Positions 20,297 through 29,624 of a DNA stretch of 64,000 bases are shown piece after piece. The stretch is taken from the NCBI RefSeq assembly GCF_003952725.1, contig NZ_CP032509.1, positions 62,001-126,000 of the forward strand, written 5' to 3'. Made by a program: the position numbers and the translations under genes. Source of the DNA: Georhizobium profundi (lineage in GTDB: Bacteria > Pseudomonadota > Alphaproteobacteria > Rhizobiales > Rhizobiaceae). Numbering within the stretch: the stretch's first letter is position 1; each line of letters begins with the position of its first letter. The notes under the pieces are model-generated. The model made no database searches and was not told the DNA's origin. It saw only the letters and a list, made by a program, of their open reading frames with translations.

Positions 20297-21493
20297 ATGA
20301 CCATCACGACCCGATTCACCGGCGATTTCCGCGCCTATCCCGACGCGGGCGATCCGGGCTTCGGCGTCTATCTCCATTGGCCGTTCTGCGCTGCCAAATG
20401 CCCCTATTGCGATTTCAACAGCCACGTCCGCCACAAGCCCGTCGACCAGAGCCGCTTCGTCGACGCATTCCGGCAGGAGATCGCCTATACGGCGGGGATG
20501 ACCGGGCCGAAGACGGTCACCAGCATTTTCATCGGTGGCGGCACTCCGTCTCTCATGGATCCGTCGACCGTTGGCGCAATCCTCGACACGGTCGCGCGCA
20601 ACTGGCATGTGCCGGACGGCATCGAGATCACGCTCGAGGCCAATCCATCATCGGTGGAAGCGACGCGCTTTCGCGGCTATCGCGATGCCGGGGTGAACCG
20701 CGTTTCCATGGGCGTCCAGGCGCTCAACGACGCCGATCTTAAGGTGCTCGGCCGGCTCCATGACGTCGAGGATGCGCTGAAGGCGATCCGGCTTGCACGC
20801 GAGACTTTCCCTCGGCTTTCCTTCGACCTCATCTATGCGCGCCCGAATCAGACGGTCGTCGCCTGGGAAGCCGAGCTGAAACAGGCGATCGGCTACGCGG
20901 TCGACCATCTGTCGCTTTACCAGCTGACCATCGAAGAGGGCACGCCCTTCTACGCCCTGCACAAGGCCGGCAAGCTGATCGTGCCCGATGGCGATCTTTC
21001 AGCCGAACTTTACGAGGCGACGCAGGCGATTACGGGCGAGGCCGGCATGCCGGCTTACGAGGTTTCCAATCATGCCCGGCCGGGCGCGGAGAGCCGTCAC
21101 AACCTCACCTACTGGCGCTATGGCGACTATGCCGGCATTGGCGCCGGCGCCCATGGGCGGCTGACGCTGAACAGCACCCGCATCGCCACCGCTACGGAGC
21201 GCATGCCGGAGCGCTGGCTGGAGATGGTGGAAGCCCGTGGCGCGGCGCATGTCGAGATCGAGGAGCTGGAGCCCGAGGAGCAGGCCGACGAATTGCTGCT
21301 CATGGGGCTGCGGCTGACGGAAGGCATCGAAGTGTCGCGTTGGCAGGCGCTTTCGGGCCGTCCTTTCGATTCCGCGCGCGAGCGGGACCTGATCGCCAAC
21401 GGCTTCCTGGAGCGGCTCGGCAACGACCGTATCCGCTGCACACCGGCCGGCATGCTCATACTCGATGCGGTGGTCGCTGATCTCGCGATCTAG
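20297..21493 (+). CDS. hemW: radical SAM heme chaperone HemW
   Basis: A 398-residue coproporphyrinogen III oxidase-like protein. The radical-SAM cysteines are in CAAKCPYCDFNSH (C-x3-C-x2-C, about residues 32-39), and the GGGTPSLMDP and LEANPSSVE SAM-binding segments follow. Proteins of this branch, formerly called HemN-like, lack the N-terminal extension of true HemN and act as heme chaperones for respiratory enzymes. It starts 80 bases after rdgB. It converges with gntK with 6 bases between the stops. Confidence 0.95.
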   Translation: MTITTRFTGDFRAYPDAGDPGFGVYLHWPFCAAKCPYCDFNSHVRHKPVDQSRFVDAFRQEIAYTAGMTGPKTVTSIFIGGGTPSLMDPSTVGAILDTVARNWHVPDGIEITLEANPSSVEATRFRGYRDAGVNRVSMGVQALNDADLKVLGRLHDVEDALKAIRLARETFPRLSFDLIYARPNQTVVAWEAELKQAIGYAVDHLSLYQLTIEEGTPFYALHKAGKLIVPDGDLSAELYEATQAITGEAGMPAYEVSNHARPGAESRHNLTYWRYGDYAGIGAGAHGRLTLNSTRIATATERMPERWLEMVEARGAAHVEIEELEPEEQADELLLMGLRLTEGIEVSRWQALSGRPFDSARERDLIANGFLERLGNDRIRCTPAGMLILDAVVADLAI

Positions 21494-21499
21494 GAACAA

Positions 21500-22021
21500 T
21501 CAACTGCGCTGACCGGCCGTCTCTTCGAGACACCGATCGACGATCGCCGCGACGGGCTGATCGATATCGATCACCGTCGCGCCCTCGTCCGGCTCCGGCA
21601 CTTCCAGCGTTGCCAACTGGCTGGCCAGCAGATCGGCCTTCATGAAGTGGCCTTCGCGTGTCTCAAGCCGCTGCCGCAGCACATCCTCGCTTCCCACGAG
21701 ACAGAGGACACGCATGCTCCTTTCCGCTGAGCGTAGGCGATCACGGTAAGCGCGTTTCAAAGCGGAACAGGCAACCACGATCGGGGAACCTGCCGCCTTC
21801 TGCAGGGCAGTGATTTCTGATGCGATGCGATCCAACCAGGGCCCTCGCATTGCATCGTCAAGCGGCTGGCCGGCGGCCATTCGGGCGATGTTTTCAGGCG
21901 GATGGAAAGCATCGCCCTCGATCAACCGGCCGCCGATCCTGGCAGCAAGTTCAGTCGCCACGCTGGACTTGCCGCAGCCGCTCACGCCCATGACGAGGGT
22001 GACCGTGGCTTGATCCTGCAT
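21500..22021 (-). CDS. gntK: gluconokinase (GntK type)
   Basis: A 173-residue P-loop kinase converting D-gluconate to 6-phosphogluconate. It has the P-loop MGVSGCGKSS, DAFHPPENIARMAAGQPLDD for substrate binding, ACSALKRAYRDRLR and EGHFMKADLLASQLATLE, all gluconokinase motifs. ATG 22021 is used; an in-frame GTG at 22027 adds two residues. It follows add after 10 bases, so it is probably expressed with deoB and add, although its pathway (gluconate / pentose phosphate) is different. Confidence 0.94.
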   Translation of the reverse strand: MQDQATVTLVMGVSGCGKSSVATELAARIGGRLIEGDAFHPPENIARMAAGQPLDDAMRGPWLDRIASEITALQKAAGSPIVVACSALKRAYRDRLRSAERSMRVLCLVGSEDVLRQRLETREGHFMKADLLASQLATLEVPEPDEGATVIDIDQPVAAIVDRCLEETAGQRS

Positions 22022-22031
22022 CAGCACGGCG

Positions 22032-23000
22032 TCAAAGTTTCGCGAGAAGCGCCTGGCGCGTCGGCTCGTCGACGAAAGCAGCCTCGATCGCAGTGCGCGT
22101 CATTTCCCGCAATTGGACATCCGACAAGCCGAACGCTTCCGACCCCAGCGCATATTCCCGAGCGAGCGACGTGTCGAAGAATGGCGGATCGTCCGAGGCC
22201 AGCGTGACTTTCACGCCCGCATCCATCAACTGTCGAAACGGGTGCGCTCCAAAGTCGGGAAAGACGTTCAGCGCAATGTTGGAACCGGGGCAGACTTCCA
22301 GCACCGTCCCCTCGTCGGCCAGCCGACGCACGAGATCGAGATCCTCTATCGCACGCACGCCGTGGCCGATGCGGCTCGGTCGAACCTCATCGAGCGCGTC
22401 GCGCACGCTTTCAGGACCGACGAGTTCGCCGGCATGAATGGTGATGCCGAGGCCCGCATCACGCGCGATGTCGAAAGCACGCGCGTAATCCGCGACGCGG
22501 CCGAACCGCTCCTCCCCCGCCATGCCGAAGCCGGTGATCAGCGGATGCGGCCTGGACGCCGCGAAGCGCGCCGCACCCTCCACGGCCTCCGCCCCCAGAT
22601 GGCGCACGCCGACCACGATCATCCGGCATTCGATGCCGGACTTGTCTTTGGCGCGCGCAATTCCTTCCGCCAGGCCTTCGATATAAGCTTCCGCCGACAA
22701 GCCGGCGGTGCGGGCATGATCGGGGGAAACGAAGATTTCGCTGTAGATGGCGCCGGCCGAATCCAGTTCGCCAAGATAGGCTTCGGCGAGCAGCGCGTAA
22801 TCCTCCGGCGTCCGGAAAAGCGCGGCCGCTTCGTCATAGGCTGCCATGAAGGTCGTGAAATCGTGCCAGACATACCGGTCGCCGGCAATGAAGCTGGCGG
22901 TGTCGACGCCGTAGCGCTTAGCCTGCGCCCTTGCCAGCGCCGGCGGGATGGCGCCTTCGATATGGCAATGGAGTTCTGCCTTGACCACCAGACCCGTCAC
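22032..23000 (-). CDS. add: adenosine deaminase
   Basis: A 322-residue zinc enzyme converting adenosine to inosine. Metal ligands are in [13 protein letters not shown] (HxH), TIHAGE and the Asp pair of LASDDPPFF; the catalytic Glu is in HAGE. Branches of this family act on adenine instead, so substrate choice is not fully certain, but deoB directly upstream supports nucleoside salvage. The GTG start at 23000 overlaps the deoB stop by three bases within a GTGA sequence. Confidence 0.92.
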   Translation of the reverse strand: MTGLVVKAELHCHIEGAIPPALARAQAKRYGVDTASFIAGDRYVWHDFTTFMAAYDEAAALFRTPEDYALLAEAYLGELDSAGAIYSEIFVSPDHARTAGLSAEAYIEGLAEGIARAKDKSGIECRMIVVGVRHLGAEAVEGAARFAASRPHPLITGFGMAGEERFGRVADYARAFDIARDAGLGITIHAGELVGPESVRDALDEVRPSRIGHGVRAIEDLDLVRRLADEGTVLEVCPGSNIALNVFPDFGAHPFRQLMDAGVKVTLASDDPPFFDTSLAREYALGSEAFGLSDVQLREMTRTAIEAAFVDEPTRQALLAKL

Positions 23001-24217
23001 AGGAACGACCGCCCATGCCTGCCGCGCGGCAGTTGCAGATGCGTGGCGATGCTTTCGCCGATATCTGCAAAAGTCGTACGCACGCCGATCGACCGCGCAA
23101 TGACATCCGGCCCGAAGGCCAAGATCGGCACCCGTTCGCGCGTGTGATCGCTGCCCCGCCAGGTGGGATCACAGCCGTGATCGGCGGTTATGATCACCAC
23201 ATCGCCCTTCTTCAGCTTGGCCTCGATCTCCGGCAGGCGTCGATCGAACAATTCGAGCGCGGCCGCATAACCGGGCACGTCGCGGCGGTGACCGAAGAGC
23301 ATGTCGAAATCGACGAAATTGGTGAAGACGAGATCGCCGTCCTCGGCATCGTCCATCGCTTCCAGCGTCCGCTCGAAAAGCGCCATGTTGCCATTGGCCT
23401 TGCGCAGATCCGTCACGCCCTGATGGGCAAAGATGTCGCCGATCTTTCCGACAGCGATGACGTCGCGGCCGGCCTCCTTCGCACGATCCAGCAAAGTCGG
23501 CTCCGGCGGCGGCACCGAATAGTCGCGGCGATTCCCCGTACGCTCGAAGGTGGCAGCACTCTCGCCGACGAAGGGGCGGGCTATGACCCTTCCGATGTTC
23601 AGCGGTGCGACGAGATCGTGCACCAGTTCGCAAAGCTTCAGGAGCCGGTCGAGACCAAAATGCGTCTCGTGGGCGGCAATCTGAAACACACTGTCGGCGG
23701 ATGTGTAGCAGATCGGCCTGCCGGTGCGGATGTGCTCTTCACCCAGCCTCGCGATGATCTCCGTGCCGGATGCATGGCAATTGCCGAGGATGCCGGAAAT
23801 GCCCCCTTGCTCCAAGATCTCGGCCACCAATTCGGGCGGGAACGCATCGCCTTCGGTCGGGAAGTAGCCCCACTCGAAATCGACGGGCACGCCTGCGATT
23901 TCCCAGTGGCCGGAGGGCGTGTCCTTGCCGCGCGAGGTTTCGCTGGCTGCGCCATAGATCGCGCGTGGCCGCTCATTGGTCGCGAGCGCTTCCGGCGTCG
24001 CGCCCGCAGCAAGGCGCATTGCGCGGCCAAGCCCGAGTGCTTTCATATTGGGAAGATGAAGCGGGCCTTCGCGCAGGCCCTGCCGGTCGCCCGCGCCCAT
24101 GGCGCAGAACTCGGCGATGTGACCGAGCGTATCGGCGCCCTCATCGCCAAACGCCTGGGCATCGGGAGCGCCGCCGATACCGACGGAATCGAGCACGAAC
24201 AGAAATGCGCGCGACAT
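22997..24217 (-). CDS. deoB: phosphopentomutase
   Basis: A 406-residue enzyme of the alkaline phosphatase superfamily that interconverts (deoxy)ribose 1- and 5-phosphates. It has the N-terminal metal motif [20 protein letters not shown], and the C-terminal [19 protein letters not shown]. It feeds pentoses released from nucleosides into central metabolism. First gene of a deoB-add-gntK run on the minus strand; the end overlaps add. Confidence 0.97.
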   Translation of the reverse strand: MSRAFLFVLDSVGIGGAPDAQAFGDEGADTLGHIAEFCAMGAGDRQGLREGPLHLPNMKALGLGRAMRLAAGATPEALATNERPRAIYGAASETSRGKDTPSGHWEIAGVPVDFEWGYFPTEGDAFPPELVAEILEQGGISGILGNCHASGTEIIARLGEEHIRTGRPICYTSADSVFQIAAHETHFGLDRLLKLCELVHDLVAPLNIGRVIARPFVGESAATFERTGNRRDYSVPPPEPTLLDRAKEAGRDVIAVGKIGDIFAHQGVTDLRKANGNMALFERTLEAMDDAEDGDLVFTNFVDFDMLFGHRRDVPGYAAALELFDRRLPEIEAKLKKGDVVIITADHGCDPTWRGSDHTRERVPILAFGPDVIARSIGVRTTFADIGESIATHLQLPRGRHGRSFL

Positions 24218-24298
24218 GGAACACCTTCTTCAAGACCAGGCTTCGGAGAGGTTCCATCGCCAGAATGGTCAAGTCATGTCAAGCGCAGGCGCTTAGCG

Positions 24299-24877
24299 CT
24301 AGCAGGAGCAGGTGACGCGTTCGCCGATGCGGGGGCGCAGATGATAGGTCTTGGCCATGTCGATACCGGTCATCGTCTGCCCGGTGATCGGGAAAGACGT
24401 GATCATGTCGTGCCGGTAATCGATCTCGCTTCGCAGCAGAAACGTGTTCGCGATCTTCAGATTTTCCGGAATGTCGACGACGGAGCCGACCGTGTATGCC
24501 GCCTCGCCATTGCCGCCATTCGGCTTCCAGGACCATTCGACCTTGGGCACCAGATCCGTGCCCACCCAGATGCCGGTGATCTTCATCGCCACCGGCGTGG
24601 GGTCATAGGGCGACATGATGCTTTGGGCGACCGTGTTCATGCTCTTCAGCTTGTCACGCGTGACCGACTGTTCCTGCGTGATCAGGTCGGCAACCGTGCT
24701 CGAGGCGCGTGCCAGCTTCTTGTTGACCGACATGGCGACCGACACTTCGACGGCACCGATATAGAGCACGATCATGACCGGCGCGATGAAGGCGAACTCA
24801 ATGGCGCCAACACCTGACCGATCACCGCGTAACCGGCGCAAGAGGCCGCGAAACGTCGTCTTTGGCGCAGTGCTCAT
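24299..24877 (-). CDS. TadE/TadG-family minor pilin
   Basis: A 192-residue protein with a short basic N-terminus and a TadE-like segment. GVGAIEFAFIAPVMIVLYIG at about residues 22-41 gives one membrane helix after a prepilin-like Gly-Ala-Ile-Glu processing site. The rest is an exported soluble domain ending in CSC. Such pseudopilins are needed for Flp pilus assembly, but their exact role is not settled. It starts one base after the stop of the next minor pilin gene and is transcribed away from the main cpa cluster. Confidence 0.85.
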   Translation of the reverse strand: MSTAPKTTFRGLLRRLRGDRSGVGAIEFAFIAPVMIVLYIGAVEVSVAMSVNKKLARASSTVADLITQEQSVTRDKLKSMNTVAQSIMSPYDPTPVAMKITGIWVGTDLVPKVEWSWKPNGGNGEAAYTVGSVVDIPENLKIANTFLLRSEIDYRHDMITSFPITGQTMTGIDMAKTYHLRPRIGERVTCSC

Positions 24878-24878
24878 C

Positions 24879-25484
24879 TCAATACGCCTCGTTCTGGAAT
24901 GCGGAGGTCCCGACGATCAGGTAGTCGGTGGGCATCGACCCATCTTCGGGCCGAATATTTGTGATGTACGGACGTATGAGGTCTGTGATGATCGGCCAGC
25001 GATAGAAGGCGCGCACCATGTTGATCGAACCTGCGCCGCCCGGCGCATAACCGAAATTCGCCGTGTCCAGATCGCCATAGGCGCGGTTGTCTTCACGCGG
25101 AATTCCGACCGGAATGTTGGAAAAATTAGAGAACGACCGGATGTCGAGATAAAGCTTGTCGGTGTCGCAGGAGAGCATGATCTCGATGCGTTCGCAGAAG
25201 GCTTCGCGAAATTCAGCTGCGTTCATGTCAGTCGGCAGATTGGCGCCAGCCGTGATCTGACCGGTGCGCAGCTGTCGGCCGATATCGTCGACGGCATTGT
25301 CGAGCACCTGCTCCGCCGCATAGGCGATGCAGGATTCGATGATGGCGAAAAGCAACATGAAGAACGGGATCGCGAGCATGGCGAACTCGATCGCGACCGC
25401 ACCTTCATCGGAACGGCGGAACGTACGCCCTTTCAGACCAAGGCGTCTGAACACGCCTTTGCGCCCTGTCGATGCTGTCATCAT
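24879..25484 (-). CDS. TadE-family minor pilin
   Basis: A 201-residue pseudopilin. After a basic N-terminus comes EGAVAIEFAMLAIPFFMLLF, a TadE-type prepilin segment with a conserved Glu five residues after the probable cleavage point, then an extracytoplasmic domain with two Cys. Tandem ATG codons lie at 25484 and 25481; the first is used. It forms a two-gene unit with the downstream TadG-like gene. The pair is part of the tad locus but points away from flp. Confidence 0.85.
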   Translation of the reverse strand: MMTASTGRKGVFRRLGLKGRTFRRSDEGAVAIEFAMLAIPFFMLLFAIIESCIAYAAEQVLDNAVDDIGRQLRTGQITAGANLPTDMNAAEFREAFCERIEIMLSCDTDKLYLDIRSFSNFSNIPVGIPREDNRAYGDLDTANFGYAPGGAGSINMVRAFYRWPIITDLIRPYITNIRPEDGSMPTDYLIVGTSAFQNEAY

Positions 25485-25608
25485 GGCCCCCGCAGCTGCC
25501 CTTTCGTCATCAAAAGGATTAGCGCAAAGGCCTTTACAATCCGTAATAGGAACCGCTCGAATCCAGCGCAACTGCCCCGGATACAGGCGTTTCAGCAGCT
25601 AAATTGGG

Positions 25609-26013
25609 TCAGTTGACCGCAGCGGCGGCCTCGGATGGACGCTCGCAGGTGGGCGAGCAGATCAGGGTCGAAGGCTCGGTGTTGCGGTAGACGCGCAACT
25701 GGTCCGTGCCATCCCGCGCGACGACGATCCGTTCGTCGACGAGGGTCGTGCCTTCGGTGTCGATGATGACGAGGTTCGTCACGCCGAACGATCTGCCGGT
25801 GACGACAATCGTCTGAGGATCACTAACCGTAACATCGGCGATGTTAGGGTTTCCGATGATGACCTTGCTGACAGCGCGGTCGAGCTTCAGCACACGCGCG
25901 TAGTCCATGAACACGCGGATGTTCTCGGCCGTGGCCGGGAGGGTCGATACGGCGCCGAACCCGACAAGGCTGCAAAGTGCAATGAGACCCGATCTGGCGG
26001 CACGCTTCATCAT
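25609..26013 (-). CDS. secreted protein with only the secretin N-terminal (CpaC-like) domain
   Basis: A 134-residue protein with a signal peptide (LIALCSLVGFGAVSTLPATA, cleaved near residue 29) followed by one domain. VLKLDRAVSKVIIGNPNIAD, VSDPQTIVVTGRSFGVTNLVI and DTEGTTLVDERIVV match the first domain of pilus secretins such as CpaC in the same locus (VADPSIADAV, GKAVGQTNIFVFG). No secretin pore domain follows. It ends with two Cys (CSPTC) and an Ala-rich tail. Tandem ATGs at 26013/26010. Divergent from flp; probably periplasmic and part of the pilus machine. Confidence 0.82.
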   Translation of the reverse strand: MMKRAARSGLIALCSLVGFGAVSTLPATAENIRVFMDYARVLKLDRAVSKVIIGNPNIADVTVSDPQTIVVTGRSFGVTNLVIIDTEGTTLVDERIVVARDGTDQLRVYRNTEPSTLICSPTCERPSEAAAAVN

Positions 26014-26333
26014 CTTGGTCGACCCTTCAAGGCTGATCTGGAAGGCGCCATCGTTCCGCCTCCGCATGGAACGCGCGTCGGCGCCCATATGCCAAGATTG
26101 AACGAGAATGGTGAATGAAGGCTTAAAGCGGCCCGCTATGCACAGTTTGAACTTTAACGATCACCGACTGCACTTGTTAACCATCGGGGCGGGATGGTGG
26201 CGGCAAGCTTTCGGTAACCCTGTTTCTTAAGTGGATCGCAATGGCCCACACGTAGATTAGCGTCATCCGATCAACACGGCAGAACACGTTGACGGCAAAT
26301 GCTGAATTTCACGGTGGAGCAAGGAGTAGTAAG
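26014..26333 (+). promoter_or_regulatory. divergent control region between the minor-pilin unit and flp
   Basis: 320 bases without a gene, AT-richer than the surroundings. It contains TTAACCAT at 26177-26184, which resembles a CtrA half-site, and other TTAA-containing stretches, and must carry promoters for both directions. AAGGAG (26321-26326) is the ribosome-binding site of flp. No clear -35/-10 pair could be assigned. Confidence 0.5.
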
Positions 26334-26501
26334 ATGAAAAACCTTATCGCACGTTTCATGAAGGACGAGTCGGGTGCAACGGCCATCGAATACGGCCTGA
26401 TCGCAGCTCTGATCTCCGTCGGTATCATCACTGCAGTCAGCACTGTTGGTAACAACCTCGAGACGACGTTCAACAGCATCTCGAACGGCCTGACTCAGTA
26501 A
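26334..26501 (+). CDS. flp: Flp/PilA-type major pilin
   Basis: A 55-residue type IVb prepilin. After the basic leader, cleavage is expected after Gly14, leaving ATAIEYGLIAALISVG with the conserved Glu at mature position 5 and Tyr next to it, then one hydrophobic helix and a short polar tail. It is polymerised into the Flp adhesion pilus. AAGGAG lies 7 bases before the ATG. It is the only flp copy in the window. A terminator-like hairpin follows at 26531, so flp is probably made in excess over the downstream assembly genes. Confidence 0.95.
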   Translation: MKNLIARFMKDESGATAIEYGLIAALISVGIITAVSTVGNNLETTFNSISNGLTQ

Positions 26502-26530
26502 AACTGACGTCAGTCGCATCATTCCAAAGC

Positions 26531-26560
26531 AAGCCGTCCGAATTTCGATCCGGGCGGCTT
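26531..26560 (+). terminator. hairpin between flp and cpaA
   Basis: AAGCCGTCCG (26531-26540) pairs with CGGGCGGCTT (26551-26560), nine Watson-Crick pairs plus one T:G, with a 10-base loop and a short T-containing tail (TTACGTTT). It lies 30 bases after the flp stop and is probably a partial terminator that sets high pilin versus low assembly-gene transcription. Confidence 0.55.
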
Positions 26561-26598
26561 TACGTTTCGGGCCATCGACCACAAACGGAGCGCGATCA

Positions 26599-27117
26599 AT
26601 GCTCACAGCAGCTATTCTCGTCATCTTTCCGCTCTGCATGGCTTATGCGGCGTTTACGGATTTGTTGACGATGACGATCGCAAACCGCGTGTCGTTGCTG
26701 CTGATCGTTTCCTTTTTCTGCATCGCGCCGATGGCGGGCCTAGGCCTCCACGAGATCGGCAATCACGTGGCGGCGATGCTTGTCGTCTTCGTCATCTGCT
26801 TCGGCCTTTTCGCTGCCAACACGATGGGTGGCGGCGATGCCAAGCTTTTGTCAGCCAGCGCGCTCTGGTTCGGGCTAGGCACCGAACTGATGACGTTCAT
26901 GATCCTCGTCACCGTGGTCGGTGGTCTTCTGTGCCTCTTCATCCTCAAGGCGCGTAGCCCGGCTGGCATATACATCATGTCGCGCATTCCGCTGACGCAT
27001 AATCTCACCGCCGCGCAAGGCGTGCCCTACGGGATCGCGATCGGCGCTGCCGGGCTCATCACCTATCCCGACACGGCGATCATGCAGCAGGTCATGGCGC
27101 AGCTTGCGGCCGGCTGA
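26599..27117 (+). CDS. cpaA: prepilin peptidase CpaA/TadV
   Basis: A 172-residue polytopic membrane aspartic peptidase (A24 family) that cuts the leader from Flp and the TadE-like pilins. The first catalytic Asp is in AAFTDLLTMTIANRV (about residue 20), the second in the GxGD motif GGGDAKLLSAS (about 76-80). About five to six membrane helices. It sits between flp and cpaB as in Caulobacter and rhizobial tad loci. Confidence 0.93.
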   Translation: MLTAAILVIFPLCMAYAAFTDLLTMTIANRVSLLLIVSFFCIAPMAGLGLHEIGNHVAAMLVVFVICFGLFAANTMGGGDAKLLSASALWFGLGTELMTFMILVTVVGGLLCLFILKARSPAGIYIMSRIPLTHNLTAAQGVPYGIAIGAAGLITYPDTAIMQQVMAQLAAG

Positions 27118-27229
27118 GGCCGCTCTAGCAAGGTTTGGTTAACTACGCTTGTAAGCATCACGTTAACCTTAATTACACCAATAGCCGACATTCTCCGCAG
27201 AACAGACAGTCGTGTTCCGGGGAATCACC

Positions 27230-28027
27230 ATGAAGCCTGCCCGCCTCGTCATACTTACCGTGGCCGTTGCCGCGGCTGGCCTCGCCGGGTATCTGGCGAT
27301 GACGCTGAGCGCGCCGCAGCCCGTCACCGAGCCAACCATTCAGCAGGTCACCGAACGCATCGACGTGACCGACGTGCTGGTCGCCAATACCAGCCTGCCG
27401 ATCGGCACCCGCATCAGCGAAGAGGTGATCGAATGGCGCGAATGGCCGACGAGCGGCTTGACCGAAGGTTTCATCACCCGCGACGAACGCCCTGACGCAT
27501 CGACCGAGCTAGCAGGCGCCGTGGTCAGATTGCCGGTTTTCGATGGCGAGCCGCTGCGCGCCGAGAAGATCGTCGATTCCTCCTCGCGCATCATGTCGTC
27601 GCTGCTGCCGTCCGGTAAGCGCGCTGTCGCAACCGACATTTCCGTATCGACCAGCGCCGGCGGCTTCATCCTGCCGAACGACCGCGTCGATGTCGTCATG
27701 GTGCGGCGCGGGGAGACAGACAACTATCTGACCGAAGTCGTGCTCAGCAACATCCGCGTTCTGGCGATCGACCAGACGATCCAGGAAAACGAGGACGGCA
27801 GCCGCACGGCGATCGGTTCGACCGCGACGCTCGAGCTGACGCCTGAGCAGACCCAGGTCATCGCGGTCGCCCAGCAGATGGCCGACCGGCTGACACTCGC
27901 GCTGCGCAGCGTCGCCGACGTCCAGCAGCCCGACACGACATTCGCAGAACATCTCTTGAGCGGTGCGAGCGGCGCTGACGCGATCCAGCTCATCCGCTCC
28001 GGCGCCATCACGAGCGTTGGCCAGTAA
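27230..28027 (+). CDS. cpaB: Flp pilus assembly protein CpaB/RcpC
   Basis: A 265-residue protein with one N-terminal membrane helix (VILTVAVAAAGLAGYLAMTL), then an SAF/RcpC-type domain (DVLVANTSLPIGTRISEEVIEWREWP, AGAVVRLPVFDGEPLRAEKIV) and the region FILPNDRVDVVMVRR. CpaB lies in the periplasm and is thought to stabilise the secretin. ATG 27230 is chosen, with GGGG about 9 bases upstream; an in-frame GTG lies at 27212. It starts the second transcriptional block of the locus after a 112-base gap with TTAA-rich sequence. Confidence 0.92.
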   Translation: MKPARLVILTVAVAAAGLAGYLAMTLSAPQPVTEPTIQQVTERIDVTDVLVANTSLPIGTRISEEVIEWREWPTSGLTEGFITRDERPDASTELAGAVVRLPVFDGEPLRAEKIVDSSSRIMSSLLPSGKRAVATDISVSTSAGGFILPNDRVDVVMVRRGETDNYLTEVVLSNIRVLAIDQTIQENEDGSRTAIGSTATLELTPEQTQVIAVAQQMADRLTLALRSVADVQQPDTTFAEHLLSGASGADAIQLIRSGAITSVGQ

Positions 28028-28050
28028 GACTTAAACGGGGGCAGACCACA

Positions 28051-29607
28051 GTGCTGACATCCAAGACATTTCGCCCGACCGCCCGCACGACCCGTTTGTC
28101 GACGGCTTTCGCGCTGATCCTTCTCACCGGCGCGGCGACGCTCGGCAATCCCTTCGACGGCTTCCAGGTCGCGACCGCTCAAGCGCAGGAAGCGAACATC
28201 ATTCGCATCGCACAGGGCGGTGCCGGCGTTTCCAAGCGCGTCGGGCTCGGTCTCAACAAGGCGGTGGTGATCGATCTGCCGAGCCAGGCGGGAGACATCC
28301 TCGTTGCCGACCCTTCCATCGCCGATGCGGTCACCCGCACATCCACGCGGCTCTATCTCTTCGGCAAGGCAGTCGGCCAGACCAACATCTTCGTGTTCGG
28401 GCCGAACGGCGAAGAGGTGGTCACGCTCGAACTCCAGATCGAACGCGACATTACCGGGCTGCAGCAGCAGCTCGCACGCTTCATTCCCGACAGCGACATC
28501 AATGTCGAGATCATCAACGACAACATCGTGCTGAACGGCTCGGTGCAGACGCCGCAGGACGCGCAGCGCGCCAGCCAGCTCGCGCAGATCTTCCTGACGG
28601 GCGGTGAAGCGACGACCCGCAACCTCACAGCCGTTGGCGATGGCGGCGATGCCGCGATCTTCGCCGAAGACCGCCAGGTCTCGCAGATCGTGAACCTCTT
28701 GACGATCCAGGGCGAAGACCAGGTCACTTTGAAAGTCACCGTCGCGGAAGTCAGCCGCCAGGTTCTCAAGCAGCTCGGCTTCAACGGAACCACCTCGGGC
28801 ACGAGCGGCGCCTTCTTCGGCCAACTCAGCCAGGGCCTCGGCAGCAATCTCGAGCAACCGCCGATCGCCGGGCTCGGCAGCTCGATCGGCGGAACGATCG
28901 GCAGCGTCAATCTCGCATCCCAGCTCAACGCGCTCGAACGATCCGGCGTGATGCGCACACTTGCCGAGCCGTCGCTAACAGCGATTTCTGGCGAGGCTGC
29001 TTCTTTCTTCGTCGGCGGCGACTTCCGTCTCGTCGAAGACATTACCGTCACTCCGGCCGATGCCAACAATCCGGCTCGCCAAAGCTACTCGATCGGCGAA
29101 GTGCAGTACGGCATTGGCCTCGACTTCACGCCACTGGTCCTGGGACCGGGCCGCATCAGCCTCAGGGTCCGCACGGAAGTGTCGGAACCCACCTTCGAAG
29201 GCAGTGTCGGAAATCAGGCCGGAACGCTGCTCGGCATTCGCCGACGCGAGGCACAAACCGCCGTGGAACTGCCTTCAGGCGGCTCGATCGTGATTGCCGG
29301 CCTCATCCGCGACGATATCCGGCAGGCCATGTCGAGCGTGCCTGGAGCGTCGAGCATTCCAATCCTCGGCACGCTCTTCCGCAGCCGCGATTTCCAGCGC
29401 AACGAAACCGAGCTGGTGATCATCGCGACGCCCTATCTCGTGCGTCCGGTGGCCCGCAACGAGCTTGCCCGTCCCGATGACAATTTCAACGCAGCAAGCG
29501 ACGGCGCCGGCTTCTTCCTCGGTCGCGTGAACCGCGTCTATGGCCGCGCCGACACCAATCTGCCCGATGGCCGTTATCACGGCGCCGTCGGCTTCATCTA
29601 CAAGTAA
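28051..29607 (+). CDS. cpaC: outer-membrane pilus secretin CpaC/RcpA
   Basis: A 518-residue secretin that forms the outer-membrane pore for the Flp pilus. The signal region ends near AQAQEANI. The N-terminal domain (VADPSIADAV, GQTNIFVFG) and a BON-like segment (DINVEIINDNIVLNGSV) precede the secretin core, which ends with SSIPILGTLFRSRDFQRNET and ELVIIATPYLVRPV. GTG at 28051 is the start, 23 bases after cpaB. In the cpaBCD order typical of the family. Confidence 0.94.
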   Translation: MLTSKTFRPTARTTRLSTAFALILLTGAATLGNPFDGFQVATAQAQEANIIRIAQGGAGVSKRVGLGLNKAVVIDLPSQAGDILVADPSIADAVTRTSTRLYLFGKAVGQTNIFVFGPNGEEVVTLELQIERDITGLQQQLARFIPDSDINVEIINDNIVLNGSVQTPQDAQRASQLAQIFLTGGEATTRNLTAVGDGGDAAIFAEDRQVSQIVNLLTIQGEDQVTLKVTVAEVSRQVLKQLGFNGTTSGTSGAFFGQLSQGLGSNLEQPPIAGLGSSIGGTIGSVNLASQLNALERSGVMRTLAEPSLTAISGEAASFFVGGDFRLVEDITVTPADANNPARQSYSIGEVQYGIGLDFTPLVLGPGRISLRVRTEVSEPTFEGSVGNQAGTLLGIRRREAQTAVELPSGGSIVIAGLIRDDIRQAMSSVPGASSIPILGTLFRSRDFQRNETELVIIATPYLVRPVARNELARPDDNFNAASDGAGFFLGRVNRVYGRADTNLPDGRYHGAVGFIYK

Positions 29608-29624
29608 GCGCGGGGGCTTCCACC

